64,000 bases of DNA from Galdieria sulphuraria (lineage: Eukaryota; Rhodophyta; Bangiophyceae; Galdieriales; Galdieriaceae), in the NCBI RefSeq assembly GCF_000341285.1, contig NW_005178443.1, forward strand, positions 62,001 to 126,000, in the 5' to 3' direction. Below are positions 12,782-23,234 of the stretch, piece by piece (position 1 is the first letter of the stretch; each line of letters starts with the position of its first letter). A program made the position numbers and the translations under genes. The notes beneath the pieces were generated by a model. It saw nothing but the letters and a program-made list of their open reading frames with translations. It was not told the origin of the DNA and made no database searches.

Positions 12782-15700
12782 ATGCACGAAACACTTCTCA
12801 TGGACTACTCTAGTGGCAACAGAGCATGCGACAAGATATTTCAACAGCAAATACTTTTTTATGAGATGGAGACAAAGAATCAAGCGTCGCTACTTATGTC
12901 ATATTATCGATGGAGAAGATCTATAGTAAACAAAGGCTACGAAGTAGACTCCGATAGGCATCGTCAATTGGCGTATTTTGGACTTTGGAAGATTGGAGTT
13001 ATTGCACGATATTTTCGAACCCTCCAAAACTATGCACATAAACGAAAAGAACAAAGACAGAAAGCTGAATTGTTCTATAAACGGTTATTGGCGCAGAAGA
13101 CATTATTAGCCTTGATTTCTCACTCTTTAAACAGCAAGGTGATGGTTGAATGCGATTCTCTCAAAGATGTGAGTCATAGAAAGCCCCCAAGAGAACTTCA
13201 TAGAAAGGGGAATTGGAATGTCACAGGAAACAGAGGAAAGTCCTTTCCACAATACATTCTGACTATGGGAGCATGGATAGAAGCTCTCGAAGCTAGAGCA
13301 GAAAAATATTTTCAAAGAAAATTGATTTTAAGAGTGTTTCATCTTTGGCTGATGTATTTTCATTGTGCAAAGATTTCTTCAAGATGCAAAGATAAGGTAA
13401 CATTGATTTTTTCATCAAGAACAGTCCCCAGTCGACTTGTTCAGAAAACATATTATGAAACTTCAGTAGAGACTGTTTTGCCCGTGATAACCTTTGACCA
13501 AATTGCATTTCGATGTCAAAGAACACAAATTACTTTGTTATGGAAGATATGGATCCAAGGCATTGAAGACATTCGAGAATGCAAACATTTATGGGCATCT
13601 TCTTGGAAGCAATTGAGAGATATGATTCACAACAATCAGGAATTCCGAGAAAAATCACTGCAGTTGCCATTGAAAAGTTCATGGATAAAACCTGCGGTGC
13701 AGAGAAGGCAAGAAAATGTATTGCAAAGATGGATGGATCTTCGAATATTTTATAAAAAACAATATATTTGGAACTGTATGAAACTGGTTCTCTTAGATAA
13801 GCATTTCAACAATCGACTAGCTAAGAGAATATATGATATATACCTTTTAAGAATGGGTCTCAAAGCACTCTATCAATTCGCGTTTGTGAAGATGCCTTAT
13901 ACTTTTATACTGAATGAGGACGAGACAGCAGTCCGATATGCAGATGAGATTGACAAGAGGAAGCGGAAGAGCAAATACTTCCTATTTTGGAAAACTATAA
14001 CAAAAATGCACAGGGAAAGACGACAGTTGGCTATTGAAAATGTGCAGCGGCATCGTAAGATTTTCCTATATACCAAAGCCAAATGGGCTCTACAGCATTA
14101 TGTCATAAACATTCGATATAGCGAGAGACTTATTATGACGAGAGCCAAGAACATTCGTCAATCTGGCGTCTTTAGAATTCTCCAAAGTTACTACAAGTTT
14201 CGTTCCAACTATAGCAGCTCTTTACTGGCTAAAGTTTCTCGTTCCTCTCTTCGAGTGGGTGGTCGCTATGACATACGCAGAACTTTGGGCAAATTGGTTC
14301 ATGTGTTTCATTTACCTTTGTATAATGCTGGAATAACCCAAAAATATTCCAATTATATCCAACTGTGGAATAAGTTGTTGTTAGAATCATCTACTTTGAG
14401 AGCATTGAAATTACATCACATACAAAGGCTTCATAAAGGAATCATCTTCTCTTCTCTGATGTATCTATTGTGTGATGACTTGAGAAGATTGTCACTTTTG
14501 GAATTGAGAGCTTTTGTGAATACCAAAAAGCGTAGACGTCGTTTATATAACAGAGCTCTTGAATTTAATCAAAACTGCTTACTGAATCGTATGTTTGTCA
14601 CATGGAGAAAGAATGCTCAATGGATGGTTGCAGAGCGTCAAGCAACTCAAGTTGCGATTGAGTTTTCAAGACATAAGAGTTCATCTTATTGGATGCCAAA
14701 ATGGATAAAGTGCGTTCGATATCGAAAACTTGTGGAAACCCAGATATCCAACAGACGACAGACCTTTGTACGAAAATGGAGCTTTATGTTATTGAGAATT
14801 GAAACCCTTGTTGGTATTTATTCCCAAAAATCTAAACAAAGGCCTGTTAGAAGAGTATTTCGTGCTTTCCAACAAGTCCTTCAAGAAGAAAGCAAACAGA
14901 GAAAGCTGTTATTGATTCAAGAACTCAAATCCAATAGAATTTTCGAAACACATTTGAGAAGAATGATGGACGGAGCTACGTTTTGCGTCTATCGCAACTC
15001 TCCTTGTCGAAAGACGGATGTTCATTTTCATTTGGACGAACATTTAGAATTCTTATATTCAACAAGAAAAGAACTATGTTTTTCTCTAGTTTCCATGTTG
15101 GAGTTGGAATATGGAACAGATTCATCCAACTATTTGGAACATTTACGAAAAGGCGGTATTCTAGCACATGAGTCTTGGCAATGCTTTTCTATATTTCTTC
15201 GCAATAGGAGCGAAGCAATCTGCCTAGCGACTGATAATGAAAGAACACTCGAATCTTGGTATATGGGGTTGGTACATATCATGGAAATATTGCAAAGGAA
15301 AACGAGAACATTCTCTTTCAAAGCGATGAGAGGAAGAATGAAACTTGATAAATTGTGCAAACAAAGAAACTGTTCTCTAGCAAGGCTACTTTTAGAAAAA
15401 CATTTGAAATCAACAGAGTCGAAAAGAGTGGCACCGACACTGGAACATTCATTGGTATCCGAGGCTCCGCTGGATATGCTATCTTCTCAAACTCATAATG
15501 GACAACAAGGATTACATTACAAAATAATGGCTCAAGCACTCTTTAGTCCAGAATTATTGATTCAAGAACTAAATGAACAACTTTTAAAGAAGGATACCAT
15601 TCAATTGCAGGGACCAGTATCCTTTTATTTGGAATCCGATAAAATACACACCAACAAATGCAATCAATATCAAGCTGAAGAAATTCAATCGTGGTTGCAA

Positions 15701-17047
15701 GCTGATGCAAGAATTCTTCGAGTAACTGTTCAATGTGATATTGCGCCTGTTCAGGAGCCTTGTATAGTAGAAGAAGAACAAGTCACTCCTTTGCCTCTTG
15801 CGCCTTTAGAAGATCTCACTCCTCTACCTGAAGATGAACCCATCTCTTTTGCTTTGAGCAAAACAGTTTCCTATATACATTCTGGACGCGTTCCCTCACT
15901 TGTACCTTTTGCAAGAGTACGTCTCGTCGTTCCAGGTTCACCTTCCAACGCGTCAGGATTAATAGAAGATGACTATATATTATCTCTTGGTAGACTACGC
16001 TTTTATAGAGACTCCCGTGGCGTACCTTTTGTACTTGGTTGTAATATAAGTCTTCAGAATATTTCTAGATGGGTTGAAAAGGAGTGCCACCAATATCAAA
16101 ATGGAACTTTACAATTAGTGGTTCTAAGACGCCTTGAATATTATCCCGAAGAATCTGAAGAAGTGATAGAGGAATGGCGGACGTTTCGATTGCAAGTACT
16201 TCCAAAAGCAAGTCCTAGATACCATGGTTTACTTGGTGCAACATTCGACTTTGATATTCTCAAGCAGCAGTTTCAGGAACCTTCCAAAAATATCCCATTT
16301 GCCATGGTTACTCTTGTGCAACCTGGTTCTCCTGCCGCAGAAGCAGGTTTCCAGCCTAATGATCTTATCCTTCAATATGGCTCCGTTTGTTTTACAACAC
16401 AAGACCATTATGAGAATGCTCAACAGTTGATTCAAGAGAGTTTGAATGCACAGACAGAGGAAGCCATCGTTGTTGTTGTTCTTCGGTCCAACAACGAAGG
16501 CTTAGATAACCATTATGATGCACCTCTTTGTATGTATCGTCTGTTAATAACACCCAGTCTTCATTATTATCGTTGGGAAGGTATTCATGGAATGCAATGG
16601 AGTTTCTTTTTAGCTCCCTCTGTGATTGGTACTATGGACAATGGTGAGACGGTTTATCATACTTCTAGATGGTTATGGGCAAAGTGGATGTTAAAAACGA
16701 TTAAGAAAGTCAAAGTGTTGTTGATACCTGACGACATTGTGATAAGATATCGAGTGTTTGCTGATTTTCTGAATCAAATTGCAGCAGATAGAAAGTTGGC
16801 AGGGCTCATTTGTGTATATAAAAAGGTCGACAAATATGCCTCCTTCCAATGTCCTCTACCTTGTTACGAGCTATTCTGTAGATATATAATGGATAATGAA
16901 CATTTGCAGTTGGTTATCAGGCAAAAGAAGGAGTCCTCTGTGTACACGAGCAGTTCATTGGCATCATCCAATAACAGTTCAAAGACGAACACTCCTAAAA
17001 AAGAGAAGAAAAAGTTCTTTTGGCCAAGTAAAAAACAACGCAAATAA
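12782..17047 (+). CDS. Giant SFI1-like / PH-like / tandem PDZ protein
   Basis: One exon codes 1421 aa. Residues about 1-700 are basic and helical with recurrent aromatic-Trp-Arg units (SYYRWRRS, LWKIG, MFVTWRKN, VRKWSF) spaced like SFI1 repeats, which bind centrin. Residues about 720-840 look like a PH-type domain, closing with WQCFSIFLRN and a final helix TLESWYMGLVHIME. Two PDZ domains follow: about 1030-1120 (core VVPGSPSNASGLIEDDYIL) and about 1135-1240 (core LVQPGSPAAEAGFQPNDLI). The tail is Lys-rich. Upstream exons are likely: ATG 12442 with a possible intron 12472-12536, then a frame open to a possible donor at 12690 and acceptor at 12759-12760, would join in frame with this exon. A second frame just upstream also looks partly coding, so the 5' end is unresolved. 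No named family covers the whole architecture. Confidence 0.75.
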   Translation: MHETLLMDYSSGNRACDKIFQQQILFYEMETKNQASLLMSYYRWRRSIVNKGYEVDSDRHRQLAYFGLWKIGVIARYFRTLQNYAHKRKEQRQKAELFYKRLLAQKTLLALISHSLNSKVMVECDSLKDVSHRKPPRELHRKGNWNVTGNRGKSFPQYILTMGAWIEALEARAEKYFQRKLILRVFHLWLMYFHCAKISSRCKDKVTLIFSSRTVPSRLVQKTYYETSVETVLPVITFDQIAFRCQRTQITLLWKIWIQGIEDIRECKHLWASSWKQLRDMIHNNQEFREKSLQLPLKSSWIKPAVQRRQENVLQRWMDLRIFYKKQYIWNCMKLVLLDKHFNNRLAKRIYDIYLLRMGLKALYQFAFVKMPYTFILNEDETAVRYADEIDKRKRKSKYFLFWKTITKMHRERRQLAIENVQRHRKIFLYTKAKWALQHYVINIRYSERLIMTRAKNIRQSGVFRILQSYYKFRSNYSSSLLAKVSRSSLRVGGRYDIRRTLGKLVHVFHLPLYNAGITQKYSNYIQLWNKLLLESSTLRALKLHHIQRLHKGIIFSSLMYLLCDDLRRLSLLELRAFVNTKKRRRRLYNRALEFNQNCLLNRMFVTWRKNAQWMVAERQATQVAIEFSRHKSSSYWMPKWIKCVRYRKLVETQISNRRQTFVRKWSFMLLRIETLVGIYSQKSKQRPVRRVFRAFQQVLQEESKQRKLLLIQELKSNRIFETHLRRMMDGATFCVYRNSPCRKTDVHFHLDEHLEFLYSTRKELCFSLVSMLELEYGTDSSNYLEHLRKGGILAHESWQCFSIFLRNRSEAICLATDNERTLESWYMGLVHIMEILQRKTRTFSFKAMRGRMKLDKLCKQRNCSLARLLLEKHLKSTESKRVAPTLEHSLVSEAPLDMLSSQTHNGQQGLHYKIMAQALFSPELLIQELNEQLLKKDTIQLQGPVSFYLESDKIHTNKCNQYQAEEIQSWLQADARILRVTVQCDIAPVQEPCIVEEEQVTPLPLAPLEDLTPLPEDEPISFALSKTVSYIHSGRVPSLVPFARVRLVVPGSPSNASGLIEDDYILSLGRLRFYRDSRGVPFVLGCNISLQNISRWVEKECHQYQNGTLQLVVLRRLEYYPEESEEVIEEWRTFRLQVLPKASPRYHGLLGATFDFDILKQQFQEPSKNIPFAMVTLVQPGSPAAEAGFQPNDLILQYGSVCFTTQDHYENAQQLIQESLNAQTEEAIVVVVLRSNNEGLDNHYDAPLCMYRLLITPSLHYYRWEGIHGMQWSFFLAPSVIGTMDNGETVYHTSRWLWAKWMLKTIKKVKVLLIPDDIVIRYRVFADFLNQIAADRKLAGLICVYKKVDKYASFQCPLPCYELFCRYIMDNEHLQLVIRQKKESSVYTSSSLASSNNSSKTNTPKKEKKKFFWPSKKQRK

Positions 17048-17072
17048 AACGATCATTCCTCTTAACCATTTA

Positions 17073-18065
17073 TTATTCTATCCAATGAAGGCCATCGACT
17101 TGTTCCATTTCTGTGGATAAGTAATGTTCGGCTTCCAGTGCTGCCATACAACCGGTACCTGCTGCAGTGATTGCTTGTCTCCATTTCTTATCCTGAACAT
17201 CTCCACAAGCAAATACTCCTGGAACGCTCGTTTTAGTACTGCCTGGAACAGTTTTGATATATCCATCTTCATCTAGTTCAACTTGATTTTCCAGAAACTT
17301 GGTTGCAGGCAAATGACCAACAGCAAAAAATAAACCAGAACAAGATAAATTCCTCAACTCATTATTCTTCAAATCTTTCACCTTGACACCTTTCAAAACA
17401 CGGTCACCGTACGCTTCAACCACTATGTGGGAAAAAAGAAAACGGATCTTTTCATTGGCCTTTGCTCTATTTTGCATAACTTTGGAAGCTCTCAAGTCAT
17501 CTCTGCGGTGAATAACAGTAACGCTCTTTCCAAACTTTGTCAAAAACATGGCTTCCTCCATGGCACTATCACCGCCTCCTACAACGACCAAATCTTGATT
17601 GCGAAAAATAGGAGCTGCTCCATCACAAACAGCACAAGCAGATATACCTCTATTCCAAAAACCATCAGGCGGGTCTCCAGAACCTATGAAATCCAGTCTC
17701 TTGGCTAAAGCTCCAGTGGCTATGATGACCGAATCGGATTCCACCACTCTATTGCTACTGAATATTCTATACGGACGACGAGAAAAGTCCACTTTTTCCA
17801 CAGTTTCTGTAAAAATTTCAGTACCAAAACTCTCTCCTTGCTTTCGAAATCTTTCACATAGCTCTGGACCTTGAATGCCTTCAGGAAAACCAGGATAGTT
17901 TTCCACCACAGTAGTGGTAGTCAATTGTCCACCTGCTGCCACTCCATTAGCAAGAAACCCTTCAAATAATATGGGTTGAAGTTCTGCTCTGGCTGCATAG
18001 ATAGCAGCTGTATAAGCAGCGGGACCAGAGCCAATGATACATAGTCTACAACTAAGACAATTCAT
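17073..18065 (-). CDS. NTR: NADPH-dependent thioredoxin reductase
   Basis: Single exon, 330 aa, the low-molecular-weight bacterial/plant type that reduces thioredoxin with NADPH and FAD. Visible are the FAD-binding [15 protein letters not shown], the redox-active CAVC, the NADPH-binding GGGDSAMEE and HRRDDLRAS, and the second FAD motif GVFACGDV. There is no obvious targeting peptide: after MNCLSCR the FAD fold starts at once, which suggests a cytosolic enzyme, although the initiator context was not tested and an upstream leader exon could exist. It has no thioredoxin fusion like plastid NTRC. It is tail-to-tail with the giant SFI1-like gene, 25 bp apart, and lies just downstream of CLPTM1 on the same strand. 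Confidence 0.96.
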   Translation of the reverse strand: MNCLSCRLCIIGSGPAAYTAAIYAARAELQPILFEGFLANGVAAGGQLTTTTVVENYPGFPEGIQGPELCERFRKQGESFGTEIFTETVEKVDFSRRPYRIFSSNRVVESDSVIIATGALAKRLDFIGSGDPPDGFWNRGISACAVCDGAAPIFRNQDLVVVGGGDSAMEEAMFLTKFGKSVTVIHRRDDLRASKVMQNRAKANEKIRFLFSHIVVEAYGDRVLKGVKVKDLKNNELRNLSCSGLFFAVGHLPATKFLENQVELDEDGYIKTVPGSTKTSVPGVFACGDVQDKKWRQAITAAGTGCMAALEAEHYLSTEMEQVDGLHWIE

Positions 18066-18167
18066 GGATAGTCACACTCCTTCTTCAGACGTGATCGATG
18101 AAAATTCCAACCGCCATGGAAAAGATTCTTTATTTATTGAAAATGGAATCAAACAGAAAAAGGAATC

Positions 18168-19892
18168 TTACTGTTTCTTCTTCTTCTCTTCTTCTTCATT
18201 GGTAAACTCCTGACCAAACTCATTGACTCGAGACTTGTCTACTGGGTAAATCCAACGTTGATATAGAAAGATGAGAAATACAATATCATCACGGAAACAA
18301 GCAAGTCTATGCAACGTAGGCATTTTGATAATAAACGCAAAAAGGTCATCGATGATTGTATTCAAAAACTTGTACATCATAGCTTTCATGGGTAAATGTG
18401 CCACTGACTTGAGTTTGTAATTGATAAAGATTTGCGGCAACATCATAATAAAACCAAAGGCATAGACCGCACCCACTAGACTTGAGAGAATCCACGAGTA
18501 CCAACTTTTGTGTGTCTCATAGAAAAGCGAGTAGATGGAATATCCAGCAACCAAAGGATAAATAATAAAGCTCATATACTTCATGGCCTGATCATCTAAT
18601 TCTTTCGTGTTCTTCGAGTAACTCTTTCGATTGCGAACTCTAAAGAATGGAATGATACCAAATAATTTCACTTTGCCAAAATCTTTGAAACGAAAAGCTT
18701 TCGATAACTTCCATGCTTCTAAAGCTAGACCTAAAAACGAACTCATAATTATCATCCAAGAGGTCTCATTGTCCAATAGATATAATAAGATGACAACTTC
18801 CATTCCAAGTTTCCACATCATGGAACGTACCGATATTCCTTCTATGCTCTTTCTATCTCGCCAATGAGTAACATCATTCTTAAATGCAAGAAACTCAAAT
18901 ATAGTATGTAAAACAGTAACAACTCCGGTCAAAGAAAGAAAATATGGATTCGTTTCTAAAAACATTCTTTTCAGTTCATCTGTTTCTTCAGCAGTGTTCA
19001 AACCAAGGCCATTCTGTGTCTTCCAAGAACTGTCAAGCTGCGTAAAGATAGTCCATTTCATTAAAGAAAGTGGTCGGAAAGAAACTTTGACAGAGACATT
19101 CCTAACGGAGTCATTCAAGGGTACAAGGTTGGAACTAAGAAGCCAAAACTCCTCAAAAGTAAATAGTGGAAGATACTGCTTACTATCATTTAACAGCTGA
19201 ATATGTTCGCTGATCAAAGGTGGAATTTTATCCACGTCATAAGGAGTAAAATCGACGATAATAGATATACTTGTGAATGGCTTGAAATATATTCCAGAAG
19301 AGTTGTCTGACGTTGGCTGGTACAAGTCTTCGCCCTTCTTGATAAGGGCTTTAGCTACCGTAGGCTTCACATCTTTAACTACCACAAGATTGGTACGAGA
19401 CATCAAAAAGGGTTCCTCCTTATCCACTACGAGGTCACCCAAGGATCCTTCTGGAACTAGTTTCTTGGCAACAGCATAGCAAAATAATGCTTGGTTTTGT
19501 CTCAAGATGCTATAGTCCAAGTTGATGTCGAGAATCGTGTGTCGTTCGTTGGTTTTGTTGAAGTCATAAGTAAAAAGTTCAGTCCATACGGGTTTCTCAA
19601 CTTCAGGAGAGATGACCTCCAACGGTGAAACATACAATTGCAATAGAAATGGTTGCCCTTCTTTCCACCTAGGTTGATAAATGGCGCTACTTGTCAAGTT
19701 CCTTTCCCCACTACTAGCCAATGGCTTTTGTGCCTTGGAATTATCAGGAGATTTAGAAGAAGTAACATATAACAAACTTAGTAAGAAACCAAAAAAGATA
19801 ATGTCAGCAAGCATCTGTCGCTTGTTTTCAGTTCTCTCTACTTCTGGAGTGACCGCTGCAGGTCTCATTTCTCTAGGAGGCATCCCTGCCAT
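18168..19892 (-). CDS. CLPTM1: CLPTM1 family membrane protein
   Basis: Single exon, 574 aa. CLPTM1 proteins are ER multi-pass proteins; the CLPTM1L branch has been linked to lipid scrambling for GPI synthesis and CLPTM1 to receptor retention. An N-terminal membrane segment (residues about 28-46) is followed by a large lumenal domain (about 50-320), then several membrane helices. The most conserved block is clear: SLVGAVYAFGFIMMLPQIF, MMYKFLNTIIDDLFAFIIKM, PTLHRLACFRDDIVF and LYQRWIYPVDKSR. The tail is acidic then basic. The length matches the family (about 560-670). The precise role in this organism is unknown. Its stop lies 102 bp upstream of the thioredoxin reductase start. Confidence 0.95.
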   Translation of the reverse strand: MAGMPPREMRPAAVTPEVERTENKRQMLADIIFFGFLLSLLYVTSSKSPDNSKAQKPLASSGERNLTSSAIYQPRWKEGQPFLLQLYVSPLEVISPEVEKPVWTELFTYDFNKTNERHTILDINLDYSILRQNQALFCYAVAKKLVPEGSLGDLVVDKEEPFLMSRTNLVVVKDVKPTVAKALIKKGEDLYQPTSDNSSGIYFKPFTSISIIVDFTPYDVDKIPPLISEHIQLLNDSKQYLPLFTFEEFWLLSSNLVPLNDSVRNVSVKVSFRPLSLMKWTIFTQLDSSWKTQNGLGLNTAEETDELKRMFLETNPYFLSLTGVVTVLHTIFEFLAFKNDVTHWRDRKSIEGISVRSMMWKLGMEVVILLYLLDNETSWMIIMSSFLGLALEAWKLSKAFRFKDFGKVKLFGIIPFFRVRNRKSYSKNTKELDDQAMKYMSFIIYPLVAGYSIYSLFYETHKSWYSWILSSLVGAVYAFGFIMMLPQIFINYKLKSVAHLPMKAMMYKFLNTIIDDLFAFIIKMPTLHRLACFRDDIVFLIFLYQRWIYPVDKSRVNEFGQEFTNEEEEKKKKQ

Positions 19893-20067
19893 TTACTCGT
19901 CTAAACGAACACCACGCAATCGACAAACAAATTTACCAAGCACGGAAATAACTGAAAGTGAAGTAAGACCTGCATTCGTTAAGCAAGAATCTTCCTTTCA
20001 TATCAACAGATACGATACTTCATCAAGCATCTCCGAAGAAATACGGAAAATTGATATAATAGATTAA

Positions 20068-20542
20068 AAAATGAGTAGGTTAGTGAAAACATTAGTTCCA
20101 AATACATGGTTGACTGAATGTGTCGAGTTTCAATAAATAAGAAAAGTTAAAATCACACAAGAAATTTTATATATAATAATTAAAAATTTAAAGACTTATC
20201 AAGATAGAAATTCTACTAAGATGATGATCATCAACAACTAAAAAATTTGATAATTGTCATTTAATTTTAATATATAATTAAAAAAATAGTTCCACTTTAA
20301 AAAACTATGATAAGTTAAAAAATTGAGCAGTCTTCGAAAATTTAATAACCCAAAGTTAATTTTTTCAATTACGGCCTCTCTAGCTGAGGCTACAACTTGC
20401 CTAGTCAGTCAACCAGTGCTCATGCTCTCTCCTTTTGTACTAATTAAAAATTAATTATTACAATTTCTTTTAAATCCGCGTTGCTAAGATTGAGTTGTTT
20501 GGTTTACCTCAACGGCGTTTGTGTGTCTTAACCTTTTTATGA
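20068..20542. other. AT-rich intergenic stretch with a small hairpin
   Basis: Between the CLPTM1 start and the SNARE stop the DNA becomes much more AT-rich than its neighbours, with many A/T runs from about 20140 to 20360. Within it, an AATTTTTTC tract (20358-20366) is followed by a stem GCCTC (20374-20378) / GAGGC (20386-20390) with a 7-nt loop. That order (U-rich site, then 3' hairpin) resembles an snRNA tail but lacks the usual closing G, and I could not match an snRNA body. No gene is called. Confidence 0.3.
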
Positions 20543-21023
20543 TTAGTAAAATTTTAGAAACAAAAAAATCAAGACAGATATAAGAAATATTGTGAGGAAG
20601 CAAATAATTATCGTTCTCTGCTCTGAGTTCTTTCCTGTATCTTTGACTTGTCTTAATGTCGTGTGTGTCAATTCTCCAGCAGTTTGTACTTGATTACCTA
20701 TGCTTCCTAGCAATTTCGTTTGTTCGTCTACTTCACGATTTATCAAGTCGGCTGTTTGTGCCATTCTTGAAACCTGCGCTGCTATGCTGTCCAACTGGGC
20801 CTCTTCGTCGCTCATGCGGCTGGACACTAGAGAAGGAGAAACTAACAAAAGGAAACTAATGAAACTTCTCAAGTTTTGAAAATTCAAAAGGTCACTTTTC
20901 CCTAAAAGTTACCTTTGCTTGTGGTTGTTCTGGGAGAAAACAGATAATTGCCAGGTCCCTCCCTGCTCCTCACGCCTAACTGCTTTGGCTGTTCAATTTT
21001 CAATGAGAAATTATTAGGTTTCA
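20543..21023 (-). CDS. Qc-SNARE, Bet1/Sft1-like
   Basis: Small tail-anchored SNARE of the early secretory pathway. The main exon 20826-20543 encodes a SNARE motif with heptad hydrophobics and the zero-layer Gln in VDEQTKLLG, a short linker, then a 17-20-residue C-terminal anchor (IIICFLTIFLISVLIFLF). A clean 86-bp intron (20827-20912) leads to an upstream exon whose frame reads FSLKIEQPKQLG and NYLFSPRTTTSK, the disordered N-terminal tail expected of Bet1. The true start is uncertain: a frame stop lies at about 21029, so the ATG may be split by another intron near 21023. Using only the main exon adds a false hydrophobic leader translated from the intron. The family call is firm, the Bet1 versus Sft1 choice is not. 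Confidence 0.72.
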
Positions 21024-21230
21024 CTGCTTAGCTTTCAGGAGAGAAAATTAATCATTTTGTATAATTTTTTGACTTTTTCTGTAACATTTTGCTTCTACCA
21101 TATCTACGAAATTCTTTTCAATAGCTTTGTATCTCCCTTTGTAAATAGAAATGACTTCAGCATAGATGAAGAATTTACAAGGGTTCCTGCATAAACCTGG
21201 ATCTTCAACTCTAACAAGAAATTTAATTTC
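21024..21230. other. Intergenic gap between SNARE and lipoyl synthase
   Basis: About 200 bp between the divergent SNARE and lipoyl synthase genes. It probably holds both promoters and possibly a first SNARE exon. I see no recognisable element. Confidence 0.3.
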
Positions 21231-22409
21231 ATGGCCTTGTGGAAAGCCAGCTTCCCTTGTTTACGACTTTACCAACGGAAGCAACCGTTTTCGACGTACG
21301 GTAAACGCCTACAAGAGTTGAGACAAAAACTGGTGTCTGAGCCAGAGATTGACGATTTCGTCCACTCTTCAGAGTTGGTAGGGAAAGTCTCTGTTTCTCC
21401 ACCAGAGGCAAACACACCTTTTTGGACAGATATTAAAAGAATTGACGCATATGAGTATGTCTGTTGTGGCTTTATTAAGCGAGAAAGATAATTAGTATAT
21501 TTTTAGGAATCCGCAAAAGCCTTTATGGTTAAAGGTGAAACCTGCAGGAGACCATGCTTTGGAACAAGAGTACATTCGCCTGAAAAAACCCTACGAGGTT
21601 TAAGTTTACATACTGTTTGTGAAGAAGCACGCTGTCCAAATATCGGTGAATGTTGGGGAGGAGGTACGGCTACTATCATGTTGATGGGCGACACGTGTAC
21701 CAGAGGTTGTCGTTTTTGTTCCATTAAAACTTCCAAAACACCACCTCCGTTAGATAAAGAAGAGCCAGAGAAAGTATCCTCAGCAGTTGCTAAGTGGGGT
21801 CTTACGTACATTGTATTGACAAGTGTTGATCGTGATGATTTGGTAGATGGAGGAGCCAGTCATTTGGCGTCGACTGTCAAAGCTTTAAAACAGAAACAAC
21901 CGGATCTTTTGGTAGAACTTCTTTCCCCAGATTTTGGTGGCAATTTGAAATGTGTAAGTCATGTAGTGCATTCAGGCTTAGATGTATTTGCACATAATGT
22001 GGAGACTGTAAGTCGTTTACAACATGTTGTTCGTGATAGAAGAGCCAACTATCAACAATCTCTTTCTGTTCTTGAATATGCCAAGTCTGTCAATAGCAAA
22101 GTTTTTACAAAGACGTCGATTATGCTTGGTGCTGGAGAAACTCATGAAGAGATCTATCGTACTCTACAAGATCTTTTGAAAGTTGGTGTAGATATTGTTA
22201 CATTTGGACAATATCTTCGTCCTTCGAAAAGACAGATGAAAGTGGAAGAGTGGGTTCCTCCAGAAGAGTTTGAACGATGGAAGTCGATAGGCGAGTCTTT
22301 AGGGTTTATGTATGTAGCTTCTGGTCCTCTTGTTCGAAGTTCTTACCGTGCAGGAGAATTTTTCTTAGAGTCTAAGATTCGCACTCGTCGTTTATCAAGT
22401 ATTGGATAA
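21231..22409 (+). CDS. LIP1: Lipoyl synthase (LipA), with an apparent 1-nt frameshift
   Basis: Radical SAM enzyme that inserts two sulfurs into octanoyl-protein to make lipoate. Exons 21231-21454 and 21507-22409 are joined by a 52-bp intron. Visible are the auxiliary cluster motif [12 protein letters not shown], the radical SAM motif CTRGCRFC (CX3CX2C), [11 protein letters not shown] and the terminal RSSYRAGE. The N-terminus is basic and likely organelle-targeting, most probably mitochondrial. After splicing, the frame runs through [11 protein letters not shown] and EQEYIRLKK, then must shift by one base to enter [14 protein letters not shown]. The shift falls in or next to an A6 run at 21583-21588; seven A residues would keep the frame. 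No splice option I tried fixes it. It may be an assembly error, a mutation, or a real slippage site. Confidence 0.9.
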
Positions 22410-22446
22410 TATTCAAGGCAACTTTTATAATTTTTATGCACCATTT

Positions 22447-23234
22447 TTAATCCTGTTTGAGTTGAAACGTCTCCACTAAAACTCCCTTTTCTTTTGTAAT
22501 GATGCATATATCTATTGCATCTCCAGTATAAATATCTCTTTCTCCTGCGGAAGTGAAAACGTCTTTGATCAAGTCCACTGCTTCTTGCAGTGACAGTTTG
22601 GTTATTTGCTTATTCTCATATTGTTGTTTCTTTTCTACTTGGTTATCGAGAATGGGTTGAATGAGTGCTTGTCCTGTACCATTACAAACCACTTTAACCT
22701 TTTCACCGGATCCTATTGCGTCGAAACCATATACGAATCCTTGACCTTTTAAAAAAGTTAGTTACAAGTCCAAGCCAATGCATTTTGACCCCTTCTTCTC
22801 TCTTCTTACCATCTTCATCTAATCCTCCCAACACGTTGAAAGTATAATAAGGAAAGAATCTTCTGTAATATAAAGTGTTGGATAAGAGTTGTGCAGCTGA
22901 ATGCAAACCAAACGGCTTGTCTTGTTGTTCTTCATATATTTTTACTCTTGCTTTGATCACTTTGTGTAAGGTTGCTGTGTCTGCAAACATTCCTGCTGTT
23001 GCTAACACCACACGATTATTCAGTATAGAATATCGACAAACGTTTCTAGTAGGAATAGCAAACCCCAAACCAAGACGTGTCGTTGCGGAGACGATACAAT
23101 AGTCTTCACCTCCAATAGCAACCACTGTCCTACATATCTCACAAGTTGAGTCATATTTATACCCTCCATTTATCTATATCTTACCCTCCATTATTTTGAT
23201 AGGGCATAAAGTCAGGTCTTTGTAAAGAAGCCAT
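22447..23234 (-). CDS. PSMB1: 20S proteasome subunit beta type-1 (beta6)
   Basis: Non-catalytic beta-ring subunit of the 20S core particle. Exons 23234-23185, 23129-22810 and 22745-22447 give 222 aa. The product reads MASLQRPDFMPY, then GGTVVAIGGEDYCIVSATTR, RRFFPYYTFNVLGGLDEDG and QPILDNQVEKK, ending DVFTSAGERDIYTGDAIDI; these match the beta6 type closely (RRFFPYY and AGERDIYTGDA are diagnostic). The 55- and 64-bp introns keep phase. The gene is divergent from the formaldehyde dehydrogenase gene with 103 bp between start codons. Together with Rpt2 it is one of two proteasome genes in the window. Confidence 0.95.

Noticed and set aside
19681-20067. 128-codon plus-strand frame over the CLPTM1 start
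   Set aside because: Mostly the reverse of CLPTM1 coding; the last about 55 codons look mildly protein-like but have no start or motif of their own.
20341-20440. Possible U-snRNA
   Set aside because: The Sm-like site and stem are suggestive but the U1, U2, U4, U5 and U6 core sequences are absent and no promoter element is seen.
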